NCBI RefSeq assembly: GCF_003610235.1
Contig: NZ_RAPR01000001.1
Coordinates: forward strand, 6,014,001-6,078,000
Source of the DNA: Catellatospora citrea
GTDB taxonomy: Bacteria > Actinomycetota > Actinomycetes > Mycobacteriales > Micromonosporaceae
Direction of reading: 5' to 3'
Length of the DNA: 64,000 nt
The notes beneath the pieces are model-generated. The model did not search any database. It was not told the origin of the DNA and worked only from the letters and a program-made list of their open reading frames with translations. Position numbers and translations under genes: made by a program. Shown here one piece after another: positions 59,730-64,000 of this stretch. Position 1 is the stretch's first letter. Each line of letters opens with the position of its first letter.

Positions 59730-61462
59730 CCCGACGCTCCCGAAACCTGCCCCAGCCCGCAGGCGTCCACGTCCAACCCCACCACCTGCACCTCGGTTCG
59801 AGCGTCTGCGCATCGTTTCTGATCACCGGCTACCCCGCCGAAGTCGGCCCCACCTGGCTCGAGCCGCTCCTGTCATGGCCCGGCCGTCTCGACGTCTCCG
59901 TCCACCTGCAGCCCGTCGACCCCGCCACCGCCGCCGACAGGCTGCGCCGCCAACGCGCCCGCATGGAATCCGGACGCCGCATCGCCGACCAGCGCGGTGC
60001 CATCGCCGACCCGTACCTCGACGCCGCCGCAGACGACGCCGCGAACCTCGCCGAACGCGTCGCCCGCGGGGCCACGAAACTGTTCCGCACCGGCCTCTAC
60101 GTCACCGTCCACGCGGCCACCGAAACCGAACTGCTCGACGCCTGCCGGCAGGTCCGCGCCGCGGCCGCATCGGTGCTCCTCGACGCCCAGCCGGCCACGT
60201 TCCGTCAGACGCAGGCCTGGACGACCACCCTGCCCCTGGGCGTCGACGACCTGCACATGGCCCGCACCATGGACACCGCAAGCCTGGCCGCAGCGTTCCC
60301 CCTTGCCAGCGCCGACCTGCCGCAGCCCCTGCGCGGCGACCCTGCCCCGGCAGGTGGCAGCCTCTACGGGCTCAACCCTGCCACCGGCGGGATCGTGTGG
60401 TGGGACCGGTTTGCCCAAGACAACCACAACACCGTCGTGCTCGCCCGCTCCGGCGCAGGCAAGTCCTACCTGATCAAACTCGAAACGCTGCGCAGCCTCT
60501 ACCAGGGCACCCACGTCACCGTCATCGACCCCGAAGACGAATACACCCGCCTGGCCCACGCCGTCGGCGGCACCGTCATCGCCCTGGGCGCACCCGGCGT
60601 GCGGATCAACCCGTTCGACATCCCGACCGGCGACACCCGCCCCGACGCCTACACCCGCCGGCTGCTGTTCGCCCACACCGCCGTCACCGTCCTACTCGGC
60701 TCCGACCAGGTCACACCCGCCGACCGGGCCTCCCTCGACCGGGCCCTGATCAGCTCCTATCAGCAGACCGGCATCACCCCGGACCCCGACACCTGGCACC
60801 GGCCCGCGCCATTGCTACGCGACCTCACCAACAGCCTGGCCGCCGACACCGATCCCACCGCCCGCACCCTCGCCGCACGACTGCAGCCTTGGGCCACCGG
60901 CACCCACCGGCACCTGTTCGACGGACCTACCACTCACACCACCAGCAGCCATCTCACCGTCTGGTCGCTACGGCACCTGCCCGACGAACTGCACGCCATC
61001 GGCACACTGCTGGCCCTCGACGCGACCTGGCGCACCGTCGACACCCCACCCCCAGCCGGTATCCGCCCGCCACAGCGGGTCGTGGTCGTCGACGAGGCAT
61101 GGCTGCTGATGCGCGACGGTGAAGGCGCACGTTTCCTGCACCGCATGGCCAAAGCCGCCCGCAAACGCCGCGCCGGGTTGACCGTCGTCACCCAGGACGC
61201 AGCCGACCTGCTCAGCAGCGACCTGGGCCTGGCCGTGGTATCCAACGCCGCCACCCAGATCCTGATGCGCCAAGCACCCCAGGCCATCGACGCCGTCGCC
61301 GACACATTCGCCCTCACCGCAGGCGAACGCCACTACCTGCTGTCCGCATCGCAAGGGCAAGGGCTGCTCGTCGCCGGCGGCAGCCGAGTCGCGTTCGCGC
61401 AGGTCGCCTCCGACGCCGAGCACCAGCTCTGCGCGACAGGAGCCGACGATGCCGACCTCTGA
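59726..61462 (+). CDS. VirB4-family conjugation ATPase
   Basis: 578 residues. Walker A is ARSGAGKSYL at about 240-249, followed by VIDPEDEYTRLAHAVGG, the signature of VirB4/TraE ATPases; Walker B is VVVVDEAWLLM near 450; LTVVTQDAADLLSSDLG and VSNAATQILMRQAP complete the core. It energises the secretion channel from the cytoplasm. Overlaps PrgI upstream and the VirD4-like gene downstream (14 bases). Compact relative to proteobacterial VirB4 (about 800). Confidence 0.93.
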   Translation: MTRRSRNLPQPAGVHVQPHHLHLGSSVCASFLITGYPAEVGPTWLEPLLSWPGRLDVSVHLQPVDPATAADRLRRQRARMESGRRIADQRGAIADPYLDAAADDAANLAERVARGATKLFRTGLYVTVHAATETELLDACRQVRAAAASVLLDAQPATFRQTQAWTTTLPLGVDDLHMARTMDTASLAAAFPLASADLPQPLRGDPAPAGGSLYGLNPATGGIVWWDRFAQDNHNTVVLARSGAGKSYLIKLETLRSLYQGTHVTVIDPEDEYTRLAHAVGGTVIALGAPGVRINPFDIPTGDTRPDAYTRRLLFAHTAVTVLLGSDQVTPADRASLDRALISSYQQTGITPDPDTWHRPAPLLRDLTNSLAADTDPTARTLAARLQPWATGTHRHLFDGPTTHTTSSHLTVWSLRHLPDELHAIGTLLALDATWRTVDTPPPAGIRPPQRVVVVDEAWLLMRDGEGARFLHRMAKAARKRRAGLTVVTQDAADLLSSDLGLAVVSNAATQILMRQAPQAIDAVADTFALTAGERHYLLSASQGQGLLVAGGSRVAFAQVASDAEHQLCATGADDADL

Positions 61463-63827
61463 ACTCGCCCCATGGCTGCTCGGTCACCCGTGGGCGGCAC
61501 TGTCTGCCGTCCCCGTCCTGGCGGGCGGATGGTGCGCGCATACAAGGCTCCTTGCCTGGCGGCACAGGCGCCTCACCACTGGGGCAAAGCTGGTGACCGT
61601 CGCCGTGCCGCCGCAGGTCGACCCTGCAGGCGCCGCGGCGTTCTGGACCACTGCTGCCGGACTGCTACGCACCAGCGGCTGGCGTCGACATGTCTACGGA
61701 ACACCGCACCTCGTACTCGAGTACGTGTGGTCCGGCCGGGCCCTGACCATCGGCATCTGGACACCGGGCACGCTGCCCGCTCACCTGGTCGAGACCGCGG
61801 CCCGCGCCGCCTGGCCCGCAGCGACCACGACCACCACCGACGCCCACCCGCCACTGCCCGCCGAGCACCCCACCGTCGGCGCAGCACTGTGGCCCGCCCG
61901 GCCCGACGTACTGCCTTTGCGCACCGACCAGGACACCGACCCGCTACGGCCACTGCTCGCCCTCGGCGTGACCGTGCACAGCTCCCAGCACCTGGCGGTG
62001 CAGATCCTGGCCCGCCCCGCGGTCGGCCGCCGCGTTACGAACGCGGGCGGCGCCCCGACCCGGATGAAGCAGCCGGCACGCGGCAGCGGCCTGGGCGACC
62101 CGGCCGCCCTGCTGAGGCTCGGCCTCGACCTGTTCCTGCCCGGAAGCACTAGGACCACCCGACCCGACACGGGTGTCAGGCGGGCCGATCCGGTCGCCGA
62201 CCGGGACGCCAAGGCCGCGCTCGACAAGACCGAGTATCCGTTGTGGGAGACCGCGATCCGCTTTGCCGCCGTCGACGCTACCACCCGCGCCGGCACCGAC
62301 CCGACCCCGCGGCTACGCACCCTGATCAAAGGCGTGACGGCGGCGTTCGACGCCTACACCGGCCGCAACAGGCTTCGCGCGATGCGTCTGCCCGACCCTC
62401 AACCGGTCCTTGCCGACCGGGCGCTACGCCGCGGGTTTCTGACCTCCACCCCGGAACTGGCCGCGTTGGCCGGGCTGCCCCTGGATGTGACGGTCCCGGG
62501 TCTGCAGCGCGCCCGGGCCAAGGCCGCTCCCGCGCCCGTCGAGGTCCCTGCCGGTGGCCGCAACGTCAAACCGCTCGGTCATGCCGAAGTCGGCGGGCAC
62601 GGTGTCGGGCTGCCCGTCGTCCACGCCCGCCAGCACCTGCACGTGCTGGGCTCGACCGGTTCCGGTAAGTCGACGTTGCTGGCGAACCTGGTCCTCGATG
62701 ACATCGCCGCGAGTCGCGGTGTGGTGGTCATCGATCCTCGAGGTGATCTCATCGACGACCTCCTCGACCGCATCCCCGCGACGGCCGCCGACCGTCTGGT
62801 CCTGATCGACCCTGATCAGGAGCACACCCCGGCGCTGAACCCGCTGCAAGGTGATGATCATGATCTGGTCGTCGACAACATTGTGTCGATCTTCGCGAAG
62901 ATCTTCCAGCGGCACTGGGGACCGCGTATCGACGATGTCCTGCGGGTGTCGTGCCACACGCTGCTGCGTCACGCCGGCGCGAACCTGGCCCTGATCCCGC
63001 CGCTGTTGCAGGACAAGCAGTTCCGGGCCCGGTTCACCCACGACCTCGACGACCCCGAAGGCCTACGCGGGTTCTGGGACTGGTACGAGAGCACTCCACC
63101 ACCGCTGCGGGCGCAGGTCATCGGCCCCGTCCTGGCCCGGCTGCGCTCGTTTCTGCTGCGTGACTTCGTCCGCCGTACCCTAGGCACACCGGTGTCGAGC
63201 TTCGACATGGCCGACGTCCTCGACGGCGGCATCCTCCTCGCGCGGCTGCCCAAAGGCACCCTCGGCGAGGAGACCATGCGCCTGCTCGGCTCGTTCATTC
63301 TGGCGTCCACGTGGCAGGCCGCCACCGCCCGCTCCCGATTACCCGAAACCGAGCGACGCGACGCGACGATCGTGATCGACGAGTGCCACAACTTCCTGAC
63401 CCTGCCAGGCGCGGTCGAGGACATGCTCGCCGAGGCCCGGGGTTACCGCCTGTCGATGGTCCTGGTCCACCAGCATCTGGCCCAGTTGCCGAAGGACACG
63501 CTGTCAGCACTGTCGGCCAACGCCCGCAACAAGATCTTCTTCAGCTGCGCGCCCGAAGACGCCAAGACCCTCGCCCGGCACACCGCCCCGCACCTTGCCG
63601 AGCACGATCTGCACAGCCTCGACGCGTTCACCGCCGCGGCCCGGCTGGTCATTGGCTCGAGGGAGACCGCCGCGTTCACCCTCAAGACCCGGCCGCTGCC
63701 CCCGCCGGTGGGGCAGAGCACCGCCCTGCGTGCCGCGGCCAACCGGCGCTTCGCCGACCGGCCCGGCCCTACCCGGGGCCTGTCCGCCATGGCCCGTAAG
63801 GCGACCACCGATACACCCCGCCCCTGA
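61449..63827 (+). CDS. TraG/VirD4-like coupling protein (conjugative ATPase)
   Basis: 792 residues. Hydrophobic N-terminal segment (APWLLGHPWAALSAVPVLAG), a 350-residue N-terminal region, then an FtsK/VirD4-type ATPase core: Walker A VLGSTGSGKSTLLAN near residue 400, IDPRGDLIDDLLDRIP, ALNPLQGDDHDL, Walker B ATIVIDECHNF near 640, MVLVHQHLAQLP and FFSCAPEDAKTLARH. It matches the type IV secretory system conjugative DNA transfer family that couples relaxosome DNA to the channel. No relaxase lies in the window; it would be expected downstream. Last gene before a terminator. Confidence 0.92.
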   Translation: MPTSELAPWLLGHPWAALSAVPVLAGGWCAHTRLLAWRHRRLTTGAKLVTVAVPPQVDPAGAAAFWTTAAGLLRTSGWRRHVYGTPHLVLEYVWSGRALTIGIWTPGTLPAHLVETAARAAWPAATTTTTDAHPPLPAEHPTVGAALWPARPDVLPLRTDQDTDPLRPLLALGVTVHSSQHLAVQILARPAVGRRVTNAGGAPTRMKQPARGSGLGDPAALLRLGLDLFLPGSTRTTRPDTGVRRADPVADRDAKAALDKTEYPLWETAIRFAAVDATTRAGTDPTPRLRTLIKGVTAAFDAYTGRNRLRAMRLPDPQPVLADRALRRGFLTSTPELAALAGLPLDVTVPGLQRARAKAAPAPVEVPAGGRNVKPLGHAEVGGHGVGLPVVHARQHLHVLGSTGSGKSTLLANLVLDDIAASRGVVVIDPRGDLIDDLLDRIPATAADRLVLIDPDQEHTPALNPLQGDDHDLVVDNIVSIFAKIFQRHWGPRIDDVLRVSCHTLLRHAGANLALIPPLLQDKQFRARFTHDLDDPEGLRGFWDWYESTPPPLRAQVIGPVLARLRSFLLRDFVRRTLGTPVSSFDMADVLDGGILLARLPKGTLGEETMRLLGSFILASTWQAATARSRLPETERRDATIVIDECHNFLTLPGAVEDMLAEARGYRLSMVLVHQHLAQLPKDTLSALSANARNKIFFSCAPEDAKTLARHTAPHLAEHDLHSLDAFTAAARLVIGSRETAAFTLKTRPLPPPVGQSTALRAAANRRFADRPGPTRGLSAMARKATTDTPRP

Positions 63828-63859
63828 ACCGCCCCCGCCGGGCGGCCGCCGACCTTCGC

Positions 63860-63886
63860 CCTGCCTGCCGCATACCGGCAGGCAGG
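63860..63886. terminator. Perfect hairpin after the T4SS ATPase operon
   Basis: CCTGCCTGCCG (63860-63870), loop CATAC, CGGCAGGCAGG (63876-63886): a perfect 11-bp stem 32 bases after the stop of the coupling-protein gene. Confidence 0.7.
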
Positions 63887-63983
63887 CCGGTCACCGGACC
63901 GGCCGACGGTCCGGTCGGTCAGCGGCCTGCTACCCGACATCCCGATCACCAACCCCTACAACACCCAGCTAGGAGTCGACCTT

Positions 63984-64000
63984 GTGCGCTGCCGCCCGAC
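63984..64000 (+). CDS. Start of the next gene (partial, cut by window end)
   Basis: AGGAG at 63971-63975 is followed by a GTG at 63984 and an open frame (MRCRPT) to the edge of the window. Its identity cannot be told. Confidence 0.45.

Noticed and set aside
59873..60676. 267-codon minus-strand frame opposite virB4
   Set aside because: Antisense shadow; the plus strand has Walker A and B motifs.

Overview
The window is high-GC DNA (GTG starts, GGAGG-type ribosome sites, WhiB and FxLD lanthipeptide genes) from an actinomycete, most likely a filamentous member such as Pseudonocardiales; the genus is inferred, not proven. Almost all of it looks like accessory genome: giant polymorphic-toxin-like genes, decayed immunity-type genes, secreted toxins, a RiPP cluster, IS remnants and a type IV secretion (conjugation) module. 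No rRNA, tRNA or CRISPR array was seen.

Layout. 1-8.5 kb: ISL3 remnant, a SMI1/KNR4 immunity-like gene broken by an in-frame amber codon, a frameshifted FGE-like gene, a secreted crystallin-like (I36) protein, a small unrecognised gene, a GGDEF-EAL c-di-GMP protein and an immunity-like gene. 8.5-28.7 kb: two giant genes (3292 and 2844 codons) arranged head to head. Their first 2.7 kb form a nearly perfect inverted repeat around a 1.53-kb spacer holding a frameshifted IS256-family element. Each protein carries a helical N-terminus, a Gly/Ser/Gln-rich linker, a papain-like (Tox-PL-like) domain, basic AT-hook/NLS-like patches, OTU-type cysteine protease domain(s), two blocks of four HTH-like units and a duplicated C-terminal domain. 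28.7-41.5 kb: transposase debris (IS481, IS5-like, ISL3 twice, IS256 3' end, TnpB) between small cargo genes: a secreted ribosome-inactivating protein, a membrane-anchored discoidin-domain protein, an LPXTG-type wall protein, a WhiB-like regulator with an extra Cys cluster, a plant-type pathogen-related (SnoaL-like) protein and a secreted beta-trefoil protein.

41.6-49.8 kb: a complete class I FxLD lanthipeptide operon on the minus strand (isoaspartate-type methyltransferase, 44-residue precursor, attenuator hairpin, LanB, LanC, stand-alone elimination-domain protein), divergent from a flavoprotein and an XRE-family regulator. 49.9-53.7 kb: a translationally coupled operon of a small protein, an APC permease, an unknown protein and a PLP-dependent histidine-decarboxylase-like enzyme. 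54.1-56 kb: small zinc-ribbon, Nudix-like and P-loop proteins. About 56.0 kb: two TGTTGGCCAACA palindromes 33 bp apart, upstream of a sigma-region-4-like regulator. 57.3-63.8 kb: a compact T4SS operon (pilin-like, VirB6-like, PrgI, VirB4, TraG/VirD4-like) ending in a terminator, with the next gene starting at the window edge.

The most unusual content is the giant OTU/HTH pair with its inverted-repeat architecture; next come the RIP and pathogen-related proteins, which suggest interaction with eukaryotes, and the FxLD lanthipeptide cluster whose precursor is only 44 residues.
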